DNA of 64,000 nucleotides from Owenia fusiformis (lineage: Eukaryota; Annelida; Polychaeta; Sabellida; Oweniidae). Location of the stretch: positions 21,498,822 to 21,562,821 of the forward strand of contig CAIIXF020000008.1 of the NCBI GenBank assembly GCA_903813345.2, in the 5' to 3' direction. How positions within the stretch are numbered: the stretch's first letter is position 1; the number at the start of each line of letters is the position of its first letter. This document shows positions 12,546 through 23,994 of the stretch, one piece after another. Below the pieces are notes generated by a model that had not been told where the DNA came from, searched no databases, and worked only from the letters and a program-made list of their open reading frames with translations. Position numbers and translations under genes: made by a program.

Positions 12546-13045
12546 GGTAGGTTCCAGTTTTCCTTTACAAACCTTATCTTATTACCAGTCCATACCTTAT
12601 CTTATTACCCATCCATACCTTATCTTATTACCAGTCCATACCTTATCTTATTATCAGTCCATACCTTATCTTACCTTATCTTATTACCAGTCCATACCTT
12701 ATCTTATTACCAATCCATACCTTATCCTATTACCAGTCCATACCTTATCTTATTACCAGTCCATACCTTATCTTATTACCAGTCCATACCTTATCTTATT
12801 ATCAGTCCATACCTTATCCTATTACCAGTCCATACCTTATCTTATTACCAGTCCATACCTTAACTTATTACCAGTCCATACCTTATCCTATTACCAGTCC
12901 ATACCTTATCTTATTATCAGTCCATACCTTAACTTATTACCAGTCCATACCTTATCCTATTACCAGTCCATACCTTATCTTATTACCAGTCCATACCTTA
13001 TCTTATTACCAGTCCATACCTTATCTTATTACCAGTCCATACCAT
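12536..13045. repeat. 23-bp minisatellite array 2 (about 21 copies) with the same leader
   Basis: The unit is the same as in the array at 10525-11258 and it is preceded by the same leader (gacaaatcaatctggtaggt). The two arrays flank the LINE fragment. It ends at about 13045 in unique DNA. Confidence 0.9.
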
Positions 13046-13519
13046 ATACCATGGCCTTACTCTATCCCAATGGAACTTCATTCATTGAAAGTGTGTGAAT
13101 GTTAAAGGTTTAACTGTCATGTTTTATTAAGTAGTTTGAGTATAGATTAACATGAAATGAATTACTATAGAACCTGTGTATATTTGAACAGTCTTTTAAA
13201 AAGACTCAGTGTTGGTAGGTGTTCACTTTCACTAGGCCTACAGAGAGGGTAATTTATACAGAAGTCAATAGAGTATGTGCAGAGGAAGGGTGTCCACTAG
13301 AGAGAGGTGTTCACCAGACAGAGGTGTTTACTAGAGACATGAAATGACACATCAAATAGAAAACAGTTCTGTACTCTTATTTGTTGGATATTTCTCATTT
13401 GAGATAAATAAATAAACAATAGAAACTGGGAAATTTTTTATATTTAATTAGTAAATAATTCATCACGGCTTCAACCAAAGCATCATGGATTGCCCTGTAA
13501 GAACTACATAACATAAGTT

Positions 13520-14480
13520 ACAATACAGTGCGTATCAAAAAAACGCAACAGATTGTTATCTTAGAAAAGCACAAAACCAGTGATAACAGCATTGATTTCA
13601 TTCAATGCACCATAAAGCCACGTGTCTCCTCTTTACAATGATATATCATTCATTGATATTTGGTCATGGTTGGGCGAGTAATCATTTCATTTGCAAAGTG
13701 GGCCAAAATTAGCTTCGGGCCAAGTTATAAACATTGCAAAAGTCAGTGTACAGAGCCCGATGCAATATTGAACGAAAACATAAAACCAATGCTGACTGCA
13801 TCCTTTTAATTCAATGTACCAAAAAGCCAAATTAGTCCTCTTTGCAATGGAACATCATTCATTCACAGGGAGTCATCTCTGGGCGAATAATCATTAATTT
13901 TGCAAAGTGGGGCAAAATTCAGCTCGGACCCAAGTTTAAAACATTGCAAAAGTCAGTACAAGGGGCATAGGGGCTATTGGAAGAAGGTGTGACAGGTATG
14001 GCATAGACAGTAAAGTGTTCATACTCATACTCTTGCAAGAATACGTCCTATACCCCTCCAAATTGCCACCACTTCCTTGCACATTAAGATGCGCTCATCT
14101 GTCCACCCCATGCATGGTTCAGCCCTGAATCATGTGTGGGTTAAAGCAAAGAAAAGCAGCCCATGAGCAAATTTTTCTCGAGGTTTTGCAATATCTGGTG
14201 GAGGAATTGTGAGCACAGATGCTCCTGAGATAGCTCCAAAAGAAAAAGTCACAACAAGTCAAGTCAGGGGAACTTCCATTGGCACTTAGCCCTTGCACTG
14301 ATTTTTTCAATATCTAAAACTTGGTGCAGAGCCGATTTTGACCCACTGTGCAAATGGAAGGATTTCTCACCCAACCATTACCACATGTGAATGAATGACA
14401 TATCATTGCAAAGAGGAGAGACATGGCTTTATGGTACATTAAATGAAATTGATGTAGTCATCACCAGTTTTTTTTTATTT
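13520..14480. mobile_element. Decayed mariner/Tc1-type transposon with about 110-bp inverted termini
   Basis: The left segment (about 13570-13680: accataaagccacgtgtctc…ggtcatggttggg) is inversely repeated at about 14365-14470 (cccaaccattaccacatgtg…acatggctttatggt). The outer left end reads cagtgcgtatcaaaaaaacg. An internal direct repeat of about 150 bp (13610-13760 against 13840-13960) is present. The minus frame at 14119-14310 contains SSPDLTCCDFFFWSYL, resembling the SPDLTPxDFFLW motif around a catalytic Asp in mariner-type transposases. The transposase is otherwise frameshifted and dead. Confidence 0.65.
14119..14310 (-). pseudogene. Mariner-like transposase fragment
   Basis: About 60 residues remain, with the motif SPDLTCCDFFFWSYLRS near the start. 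In mariner-family DDE transposases this block (SPDLxPxDFxLW) contains one of the catalytic acidic residues. The conserved Pro is Cys here. Frame breaks lie on both sides. It is inside the inverted-repeat element at 13520-14480. Confidence 0.5.
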
Positions 14481-14779
14481 CATCAAATACATACATTGTA
14501 TTAACAAACTGGAAAACACTATTCATGGATGTTGTTGTGTTTTATATACTCCCAAAAAAATCAAAAACTAATTTTTTATCAAAAATTCCATCTAACAAGC
14601 TGTTTTAAAAAAAACTTATACAGCATTTAAGAGTAACTATGGTGATGATAACCTGCTGTGTTGTTATTGAAAGAAAATAAAGTTTATATCGCAAATATCA
14701 ACAAATGTGCTGCATTCAGTCTAGATTTGGACACCATCTTAAACCTACACGTTTAAATTGAATCTGTTGGGCAGTTGAG

Positions 14780-15270
14780 TGCTGATGAAAAGATTTCTTG
14801 AAAAACTCAAAATGGCCACCATGTAATTTACCAATATATCCAAAACCTAATCATATGTTGAATGAAGTTCAATGAACAAGAGATATATATTTTGGTGACA
14901 ATATTCATCCTAAGATTTAAAATCCCCACCCACAAGTTATTTACCCAGCATGCACAAATGATCTGATCTATTGTGGCACTCATTTTTCTTGCAGCTCTAA
15001 AAAACTTTAATTGAAGAGATAATCAATTTCCTGGAGATTTTGATTTCAAGATACATACAAAATGACTTCAATGTAATTTACCAAGCATGCCTAAAATCCA
15101 AGCAGATGTTGGCACTAGTCTACTCTCGCATCTGTAAAAATTTGAAATTGAACGATTAGGCATTTTGCTCGAATTTTGGTGACAAGCTGTATTGAAAAAT
15201 TTAAAATTCCAAATGGTCATCATGTAATTTACTCAGCATCCCCAATATCTAATCAAATGTTAGCAATTGT
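14780..15270. repeat. Three imperfect ~150-bp tandem units
   Basis: The motif aaaatggccaccatgtaatttacc recurs with divergence near 14808, 15058 and 15212. Each time it is followed by a cc(a)aaa(a)tc(c)taatc-(a)gatgtt block, at spacings of about 150-250 bp. No coding frame is associated. The core resembles the aaaatggcc repeats elsewhere in the window. Confidence 0.5.
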
Positions 15271-15618
15271 TCTTGCATCTGTGAAGATGTTAGTGCTATG
15301 TATATACATTCTTGGATACTAAGATGTACAATTTCTATAATTGATTCTATTACTTCAATGAGTCATTGTAAGTATGGCACTTATATTTTTATGATACAGA
15401 TGTAACAACAAAATGCCAAATGAAAGAGTTGCAGTTGAATTCTGATATAAACAAAATATACAGAATCAGGACCATAATATACATAACATCATTTTGTCTT
15501 TGTATATGTCCATGTTAATTCATCTGTTGTATTTAAAAAAATGTACAGGATTTTCTTGCACCCATCTCTATGGAGATAAATGCATATAAATTGAGCCCGA
15601 GTCCAAGATGTACACCTA

Positions 15619-18600
15619 TTAGAATCGTGACTGTTCTCGTTTCTGTGGATACTGGGCAGGATGGGGATTTTGTTGCATCTCTCGTCCATATCTATAGGGA
15701 ATATGTCCAGAGTTATCAGCACCTGTAATTTACACATAAATTCAATTAACATTTTCATATGGAGTACAATGATTAATATCAGACTTTTGACATAAAGAAA
15801 TAGTCAGTTTGAATTTTCAACTTACAGTGAAAATCACCATAATAATTTATTCAGAAATTCATAAACCAGGCCCGTAGCCAGGCGGTTCAGTGGGTTCAAG
15901 CGAACCCTCCTGGCCAAAAAATTGCAATTTTTCACAATTCTGAGCAATTTTCAAGTGATTTTGGCCACTTTCGGGCCAAAGATGTCAAAAGTGACCCCCC
16001 CTGGAATTTTTCAGAACCCCCATGGCTGCATGGCAAATCCTGCCAACGGGCAACAGTTGTCACACCCAATTATCAAACCCCATTATACTTATGAAGGTCT
16101 TAATCATATGCAAAGTACATAACAAATGGTCATCTGTATTCCACTGATCTTGACACACTTAACAAGCAGGCTATTTGATCAGAGATTTAACATTAAATAG
16201 GATCATAATCTTGCCTGGGTAGTTCCATGAAGGGTTTTCCTACAAAATATAAAATAGAAGTTGTTATACAAGTTGTATTTTCGCATTGTATAAAGCAATC
16301 AAGTTTATTTTGTCACATGATTAATGTTATATCAATTCACTCTGATACATAAATGTTGTTTTAGAATCCTTTCTATTACTCTCGTTATTTTGTGTTGTTT
16401 TGTCATATGTGATTATATTTGTTGTCCCTTGTGCTTTTTAAACATGTAGTATGATGTAGTTGTCCCTTATGCTGTAGTGTGATGTATAGTTTGTGCCCTT
16501 ATCTGTATTTTAAACATGTAGTTTGATGTATTGTTATGTCCCATACGCTTTGAAACAAGTAGTGTGATATGTGATGTTGAGCCCCTTATGCTGTTTAATA
16601 ATATAGTGTGATGTATTGTTATGCCCCTTATGCTGTTTTAACATGTAGTGTGATGTATTGTTATGCCACTTATGCTGTTTTAACATGTAGTGTGATCACA
16701 CCGGAATAGCCTGACAACGTATTAAAGTCAGATACCATTGTTACGAATGGCGCACATAACCGTCGCTTCAACTGTTTAATCATTTCATGGGATTTTATCG
16801 TCGCTAATTCTGTGAATGTATTAAGCTCTTGTGATAATGTATCATATGAAATCCCATTTTCGATCGAATTGGGTCGTGAATCGCCACAATATAGCGTCTT
16901 TAATATCGTCAATGACAACGAAATCTGAATTTGAGTAATTTAGAAAGACAACAGCATATTGTAATTACAGTGTCAGTTGTCCCGTATTTCATTTTGATCG
17001 GTTGAATTAAAGACTTTATTTCGATGGTAGAACATTATTAACTGTACAATGAGTATAAAGACACTTTGATCGATTGTTGTTCCAGAGGAATTTAGTCTAA
17101 GTGCTCTATTAAACATACAGTTTATGAAAATCTAATTGAAGCGACGGTTATGTCCGCCATTTGTGACAACGGTATCTGACTTTACCGTTGTCAGGCTATT
17201 CCAGTGTGGTGATGTATTGTTGTTCCTTACGCTGTTCAAAGATGAAGTGTTATGTAAATGTATTGTTGTGTCCTTATGTTGTTCATTGGAGAGATGGTAA
17301 GTGTAAATTGGATAATCAAAAACATGTATGTGTTAAAGTCTTAAATTATCAAATTATGTGAAACTCACATTTCTTACATTCCTTCTGCCACAACAAACAA
17401 CTGCACAGCCCAATATAGAGGATACAATGCACAGAAAACCACTGACAACTCCAATGGCAACCAATGCCCCATTAAGACCGAGCCGGAGGGACTGAAAAAT
17501 TGTTCACTTGAATTATCCTTGACACAAACTGATTAAGGTTGCTAATGAAACATGTTGATGGCAGTTTGCTCGGCTGTTGTATAGCCATTGGACTCAATGC
17601 ATTTGGACTGACCATTCCTCTGAGGTGTTGTTTCAAACTCTACCCAAGATGCATAGCATCAAGTGCAAAGTTTAAGAAACAACGCCTGACGAACTCCTAT
17701 GCAGTGTCTCGGTATAGACACTGCGGCGGGCAGATTATGGAATCCCCAAAATTTGGGGAAGATAGTCTCCCTTTTTGTCACAGATGTACTTGTTTTTCAC
17801 ACAACTTATAAAATATATGTTCTTTTATGTTCACCAAAAATTATTTTGTCAAAATATTCCAAAATCAATGAAATATAAGAGGAAATCCCCGCGGAAGGAA
17901 TTCTGAGTAAAAGTTGTGTTGATAAAATTTACCGCACGTGTTGTTTATTAGTTAATACGCGCAATTCAACCAATGAAATTGTCTGAATTTTACAATCACG
18001 CGACCTGAGCATGGGACTAGAACCAATCACGTCAGTTGTTTATTACGATGTTACCATGCTTACGGTGAGATACCTGCCCGCCGCAGTGATATATCACTGC
18101 ACGGGAGTTCGAATGCCTGAATGGAATGAATCAGCCACAATGCGTCTTGGGCTAAAATTCTCTTCACACATTGCAAAATAGTTAATAAAATATCACTTGA
18201 AATACAGTAAAACCTGAGTTAGTGAACACATATAGTGAACACCTATCAACAGTGAACTTTTTTTCGGCAAAACCTTTTCACCCATTGACCCCCATGTTAA
18301 AGTACAATCCTGTAGTGAACACCTACCTACTGTGAACAGTGAACACAAAATCTTGGCAAAATTAATAGAATTATCCTGTCTCTAGTGAACACTAGATGTA
18401 CAGTGACATGTGAATTTCAAAAATGACATCACTTTGACTGAATTTTGGATATTTAATCGTGTAAATCAAGATTATTTCTTCTTGCATCTAGTCTATTGCC
18501 CTTTTAATTATTTTTGGCAGGTAATATAAAAATGTTCACTAGAGACAGGATAATTCTATTGATTTTGCCAAGATTATTCCCTCCTCCCCTTTAGTACCCT

Positions 18601-20171
18601 TTGCATTCGTTTGACTTCACTTCTTAAAAGAGAGCTTCGTCGTAGTTTAACTAGACTCTGCACACAGGGTACCCCTTTAGCCTTGTTTAATAACTGGTCT
18701 CTATATAATACAGCAAAATGCCGAGAAATCAAATCCTTGCTGTAGTGAACACCTACCAACAATGAACGTTTTTCGTGGCAAAAATGTTCACTAGACACAG
18801 GTTTTACTGAATATAAAATGACATAAATAATTGTGAACTTAGTACTCGATGCTGCATCTTGGGTAAACGCCTGAGTGGAATGAAATTGGCCACACCTTGA
18901 CTAGAATGTCTGGATACACTCTCGTACTTGTACTTGGAAACTAATTAAATCAATTGCTGCATCAAATCCTACCTACCAAAACAGATATTTCTCTTCGATC
19001 TCTCGCATAATACCACGAGTATGAATAGAACGATACCATACTTGCATGGTTTACTATCATGAAAATGGCAAAGAATATTCCAAGAACACTTAGTACCAAA
19101 TATGTCGAAATCTGAAAAAATCACAACTTTTTTACTTTATAACATTTTCAATCAGCGTTCATATGCGTTCGTTGTGCATGCCCTATTTGTGTACAAATTC
19201 AGCAAAAAGCCAATCTTGAAAATGTAAAAAAAATATTAATGATTATTACTGATAATCTTTAACTTTTTTTATGTCACAATTGTTTTAGTCTTCAACTTTT
19301 TGTGGACGTTGTTTGGCGGTTGGCGTTCAGTTATTTCTTGGGGTCATTTTTAACATAAATGCATAGAATAATGACTAAGGACGTAATTCAGTTGAGTGGA
19401 AAGGGAGTGATTAAAAATGTTGCCTCGTTATGGAGAAATCGTTTTTTCAACATGTGATCATGAGCTCAGCCGATGGTGCCACTTTTGAACGTGTTAAGAT
19501 ATGCCTCGCATGTTCAGTACAGCTCTGACTTGGTTTGATTAACAAATATATTTATACATTGCAGACCTCATTGAATGCTTAATTTTGATGCTTTTTGAAA
19601 AACCGAACAAGCGATTTTATAAGTCTCAAAATTTGTTTTAATCTAACATAAACATGTGTAAAACAATATCTGCGGACGTACCATACATTGCGTTTTAGAT
19701 ATTCCTGCCCTTATACCAATAAAACCAGTCACCAAACACACCTGTAAAGAAAATTGAAAATAATCATATTACGTAGATGTAATCAGAATTTGAAAGCAAT
19801 TAGCAGAGGCCTCAGTAATAAAGATAAATCTCGATTTGAAGGAAGAATGTGATAAATCTAAAGAATGATCGACTCAAAAAAGCACTTCTCTTTTCACTTG
19901 CATATATGCATCGATAAACAGTTCATATCACTATTTTTGGCCTTATGTAATGAAAACTTACAGCTCCACTCCAAACTCCAGCAAACAGCCAAGGACTTAG
20001 TATGTTCAAGGGTTTGAAATGGAAAATCATTCCACCAATTACTGCAGCTCCAATACCCAATATCATCAACAATGAGCCTAAGAAAATTGCGCCACAACCT
20101 TTAAATTCATTAATCTTCTCTCTCACTGGTGCATTGTCTGGGGCAGTTTGTTGTGGATTCTGGCCCATCAT
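15619..20171 (-). CDS. MS4A/CD20-like four-transmembrane protein, complete copy (copy A)
   Basis: Six exons: 19962-20171, 19682-19741, 18977-19111, 17378-17491, 16215-16239, 15619-15722 (stop TAA), encoding 215 aa. All introns are GT-AG except the one after exon 5, which has a GC donor. Four hydrophobic segments lie near residues 27-50 (GSLLMILGIGAAVIGGMIF), 60-83, 93-116 and 143-169 (ending GCAVVCCGRRN). N- and C-termini are short and polar, as in MS4A/CD20-like membrane proteins that act in receptor complexes or ion flux. The motif GVWSGA followed by a TM2 of the type LVTGFIGI fits that family. The ATG lies just after an acceptor (tatacag), so a 5' UTR exon is expected upstream. A tandem paralogue lies upstream at 20297-23912, with introns at identical phases. 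The family name is from motif memory; function is not established. Confidence 0.8.
16430..17290. repeat. ~50-bp minisatellite, split by a MITE
   Basis: Imperfect tandem units with the consensus gtgtgatgtattgttatgcc plus ccttatgctgttttaaacatgta run from 16430 to 16696 and resume at 17209-17290. The element at 16697-17208 interrupts them. The array lies in intron 4 of the MS4A-like copy A. Confidence 0.75.
16697..17208. mobile_element. 512-bp MITE with ~80-bp TIRs and a 5-bp TSD (GTGAT)
   Basis: The left end CACACCGGAATAGCCTGACA and the right end, whose inverse is CACACTGGAATAGCCTGACA, start an imperfect inverted repeat of about 80 bp. It includes the block aaccgtcgcttcaa/ttgaagcgacggtt. The flanks are GTGAT at 16692-16696 and GTGAT at 17209-17213. 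No transposase is encoded. Ends beginning CAC together with a 5-bp duplication recall Transib-type elements, but this is only a structural resemblance. Confidence 0.8.
17691..18110. mobile_element. Inverted-repeat MITE in an MS4A intron
   Basis: The left end reads gaactcctatgcagtgtctc and then cactgcggcgggcag. The right end is the inverse: ctgcccgccgcagtgatata, then cactgcacgggagttc. The arms are about 50 bp, each containing a small nested hairpin (gcagtgtc…gacactgc). The interior is AT-rich and noncoding. It lies in intron 3 of copy A. Confidence 0.65.
18205..18809. mobile_element. Short relative of the 878-2662 element
   Basis: It begins cagtaaaacctgagttagtg and ends cactagacacaggttttactg, an inverted pair. 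Both halves are rich in short direct units (tagtgaacacctac). TA precedes the left end, but AA follows the right, so the TSD is degenerate. It lies in the same MS4A intron as the element at 17691-18110. Confidence 0.7.
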
Positions 20172-20296
20172 CTCTGTATATAAATGAATTAGTTATTTTC
20201 AACGCCTGGACTGATATGTACAGTATTTCACAAAAAAATTATCAGAAAAAAGTATTTTACGAACAGTTCCCTTTACAAATAATGTCATAATCTTAC

Positions 20297-23200
20297 CTGG
20301 GTAGTACCTCTCAGTGTTTGCCTGCAAAACATGTATATTAAATGTATATTATATTTTTGCGTAATAGTTCATAAAGAAAGACACACTCTCTGTTTAAGAA
20401 GTAATTTTCATTATTGCAGCTGAATTTCAAAATGGCCATAGTTTTTCATAAAACTGCAATTGCATTTTCAATATGGCCACTCATTTCAAAATGGCCACCT
20501 TTGAAGTCATCTTTGATACCAGTAGACGAAGTTGGTTCAAATTTTGCATGCACATGCTTTGGGGACATAGCAGCTGAATTTGAAAATGGCCATGATTTTT
20601 CATAAAAATGTAATTGCTGATAATGTCTTTTGGATAAAAAAAACTCTTTTAAAGGAGGCATTATTAAAAAATGGCCACCTCTTTAGTCATCTTTGATAAC
20701 TCAAATACCAGTTGATGAATTTGGTTCAAATTTTGCATGCTCCTGCTGTATGGACATAGGAATCTGCTCGTGAAGGAATTTTCAAGATGGCTGGCGCTCA
20801 ATTCATAACGGCTGTAATGTAATTTTTGTAACTTTAACTGCGGTTATAGGATTTGGTCAATGTTTTCTAGGCTAATGCCAAATGGGCATGAGACCTCTTT
20901 TCAAGGATTTCCATGACCACTCAATTCAAAATGGCCGTAATCTTTGATAACCAAAATACGAGTTGACGGATTTGGTTCAAACTTTATATGGCCATCTTAT
21001 TTCATAAAGATTTAGTTTTCTATAGGCCTAACTCAAAAACCAATAGCCAGATTGTATCTGCCGATGCCTTTTATTGGCATGTGACTCTGGTCAAGAAGAA
21101 ATGCTTAATTCAAAATGAATGCCATGTCTGAGGAAAGCTATGAGTTTTCTGGTATCACAAATACCAGTTAGTTGCCACATTTGGTCCAAAGAACCACGGA
21201 AGGTATCGCAACACATATCAGACAGTCATATATTGGAGTGTGACTATTTATTGAGGATTTAAACAGGTGCATACATTATCCCCAGGAGAAGTATTCATAG
21301 AGATGATAAAAATTAGAGTTTGAGACAGGGAAAGTGCAAACACCCACCATCCCCCCCCCCCCAAACAGTTCTTTCTGAAAGGTTGTCTTGGTTATATAAA
21401 TAAGCACTATACTAGTGCCAAAAGGGAAAGGACCAAAAGTTGTAATGGAACTTAGCAAGAAAAAGCAAACTCTAAGTGCATACCAGTCAAGAAAAACAAA
21501 CCCCATATATTGTGTTTCCACTTCATTTATTTATTCATTGCCCTCAATTAGAAGCAATTAAATGGAAATCAAGTAAGTGTAAATCTCTACTTACATTCCT
21601 CCTGCCACAACAAACAACTGCACAGCCCAATGCACAGGAAACAATGCACAGAATACCACAAATAACTCCAATAGCAAACAATGCCCCATTAAGACCGATC
21701 CTAGGTGACTGAAAACATATTTGCATCAATTCTGTTTAAAGTTATCAAATAGATTTCAGTATGCTCCATATAAATGTTTGGAATCCGTGTCCTGGTGACC
21801 GGATAGACAATGGTGTTGCATGTGTACTTTTTAACGGGGTCAACCCAGTTGTCCGAAACCCAGTTGTCCGAAATCCAGTTCTCCGAAACCCAGTAGTCCG
21901 AAATCCAGTTCTCCGAAACCCAGTTGTCCGAAACCCAGTTGTCCCGGGGTGTACCCCTTTTTAACAGCCCAACCATGTACATTACAAGGCATGAGATTTT
22001 ACTGAAACTGTTAAATGTGATGTCAAATAGTAGCATTACATCTTCTTTATCTTAAATTTGCCTCAGCTATTACAATTTGCCTCACTCTGCCTCACTATGC
22101 TCGTGGCAACATTTTTTAACTTACACCCCTTTCATAAGATTTTAGTACATCCCAAATCCCAATCATCTGCAAAAATCTTAGGTGCACTAGAGTTGTATCA
22201 TCCTGTCTCGACTAAGCTTGTATTCGCGAATGCAACTAACGACCGTCGGCTACCAGATTACCCTAATATTTGACCAACTCATTTAAATATGAATGCAATA
22301 GTGGCAGGTCATATTCATATTCAAATGAGTTGCCTATAAACAGTAGGTTAATCCGGTAGCCGAGAGCCGAAAGTTGCTTTCCCGAATACAAGCTAACATC
22401 GCAAGAGTGCTAAACTGGGAAAATGCATTGTTATCAATTTTCATTATCTTAAAGCACGGGGATAAAGCAGACCCGATGATGCAATGAGCTTGCTCGGCGG
22501 TATCATGACGGTGTAACGTGTCTTAATGTATAAGTGTGCTCGGCGGTAGGTTCAAACAACGCGGATCCTCAAAGCATGTGCTCATGGTATATTCGTGTTT
22601 TAACACCCGTGTTAAAGTATATAGGGAGAACAGAGAACCATTGATAATTCGATAGATTGATTGGATTCATTCGTGTACTTACCGGATTTAATGATTTTAA
22701 TATATTTAATGGAGAATCCTTGTATATGTTAAATTGACCTTGTACTGCCCCTGGCATTGTAACTGCACTGTAACTCAGCAAGGCAATGGCAAAGAATATT
22801 CCACTAACACTCAGTACCAAGAGTGTTGTAATCTGCAATTGACAATGGAATTTTATGCTTAAAAATGCACAAAACAAGGCAATATTTTATTTTGTTTTTA
22901 AAACCAAGCTATGATCTTGACATTTTTATGAGCTTTGGAACGTCACCTTCCAAAAGAATTATTTTCACAGTGAAAGTAATCATTGAATTCCGTGTGTAAG
23001 TGTGTTAATTTATAAGTGCGTATAAATTATGCCCACGGTATGAATAAAATTATGAATGCAGTATGAATAAAAATGGTATTTCAATGCATTTCCTGGTCAT
23101 CGCATACCATGGTATGACCATATTCTTTTTCCACTTTGTAAATTCTGAGCAATGATTATCATTAATTTGTTAAAACCGTGTATGGTGATCGAATTATTAT

Positions 23201-23912
23201 GTTCATTTATTTCAAGCAAGACATTCTGAATTTATAGGGGCAATCACTGTGACATGGTACACTGTGGAAGTCTCAATTCAAATCATGAGTACATACCATA
23301 CACTGCGTTTTAGATTTTCCTGCCGCAATACCAATAATACCAGTCAGAACAAAGAACTGTAAAGGAAGTATGAAAAAGGAAAGTCATAAATCATCACAAA
23401 AAGGCAGGACTATTTGCAGAGCCCTTGTAATAGTTCATGAAAGGTCAACAAGTAAATGGCAACACTCCGAAGTAGCAAATCCCAACAAACAAATTAGAAA
23501 TGGAAAGAAACAGATAGATTTTCTAACTGTAATGCTAAAATCTCAAACAGTTACACATAATCACTTGGGTTGGAAATGAAAAATTAGATTTTCGAGAAGA
23601 ACTAATGTACATTGTAACTACAGTAAGACGGAGTCTATGGATTTTTATAGCACCATAAAAAACATAATAATAACATTAAATACTTACAGCTCCAGTCCAA
23701 ACTCCAACAAAATAATGAGTGTCAAAGTCTGGAAAAGTCAACTCAATAGGATAATAAATATGGAAAATCATGCCATCGATTATTGCAGCTCCAATGCCCA
23801 ATATTATCAGCAATGAGCCCAAAGAAATGGCGCCACATCCTTTAAATTCCTTTATTCTGTCTCTAACAGGAGAGTTGTATAAAGTAGCTTGTTGTGAATT
23901 CTGGGCATCCAT
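20297..23912 (-). CDS. MS4A/CD20-like four-transmembrane protein, copy B, lacks its own terminal exon
   Basis: Five exons: 23688-23912, 23297-23356, 22683-22832, 21595-21708, 20297-20321, with exon lengths and phases matching copy A (60, 114 and 25 nt are identical). They encode 191 residues before the last donor (ccag|gtaag). The four TM segments are kept (GSLLIILGIGAAIIDGMIF; VGVWTGAFFVLTGIIGIAAG; LLVLSVSGIFFAIALL; GALFAIGVICGILCIVSCAL). The extracellular loop in exon 1 is five residues longer than in copy A. No terminal exon with a stop lies between 20296 and the first exon of copy A at 20171. The exon 5 donor is phase 1, and it would join in frame either copy A's exon 1 or its last exon. 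A 5' UTR exon must lie upstream, because the ATG again follows tatatacag. Either the product shares copy A's exons or the gene is decaying. Confidence 0.72.
20400..21250. repeat. Degenerate ~200-bp tandem units (aaaatggcc family)
   Basis: The block ttggttcaaattttgcatgc (20530, 20719 and, weaker, 20962) and the block tcaaaatggcca (20428, 20490, 20930) alternate at roughly 200-bp spacing. The same units in reverse order and orientation occur at 27480-27960. A separate 160-bp segment at about 21188-21345 (ccacggaaggtat…gaggatttaaacag) recurs at about 46880-47050. No gene is seen. Confidence 0.55.
21841..21945. repeat. 18-bp minisatellite, about 6 copies
   Basis: Tandem units of cccagttgtccgaaa(c/t) with tt/ctc/tag variants. 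Both strands stay open through the array and would encode repetitive peptides (NWVSxNWVS), but this follows from the 18-bp period and does not indicate a gene. It lies in intron 3 of MS4A copy B. Confidence 0.85.
22215..22394. mobile_element. 180-bp fold-back repeat
   Basis: The left arm agcttgtattcgcgaatgca…gtcggctacc.agattaacc is inversely repeated on the right as ggttaatccggtagccgaga…cgaatacaagct. A second hairpin lies at the centre (caactcatttaaatatgaat/atattcaaatgagttg). It sits in MS4A copy B intron 3. It probably is a short MITE. Confidence 0.7.
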
Positions 23913-23994
23913 CTCTGTATATAAATAATATAAATAATAAATGTTATTATTCTCAAATACCTGAATTCCTCCATACACATATGATATAGGGAAT

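Noticed and set aside
21701-22036. Frame with NWVSxNWVS repeats
   Set aside because: Product of an 18-bp minisatellite inside an intron, open on both strands.
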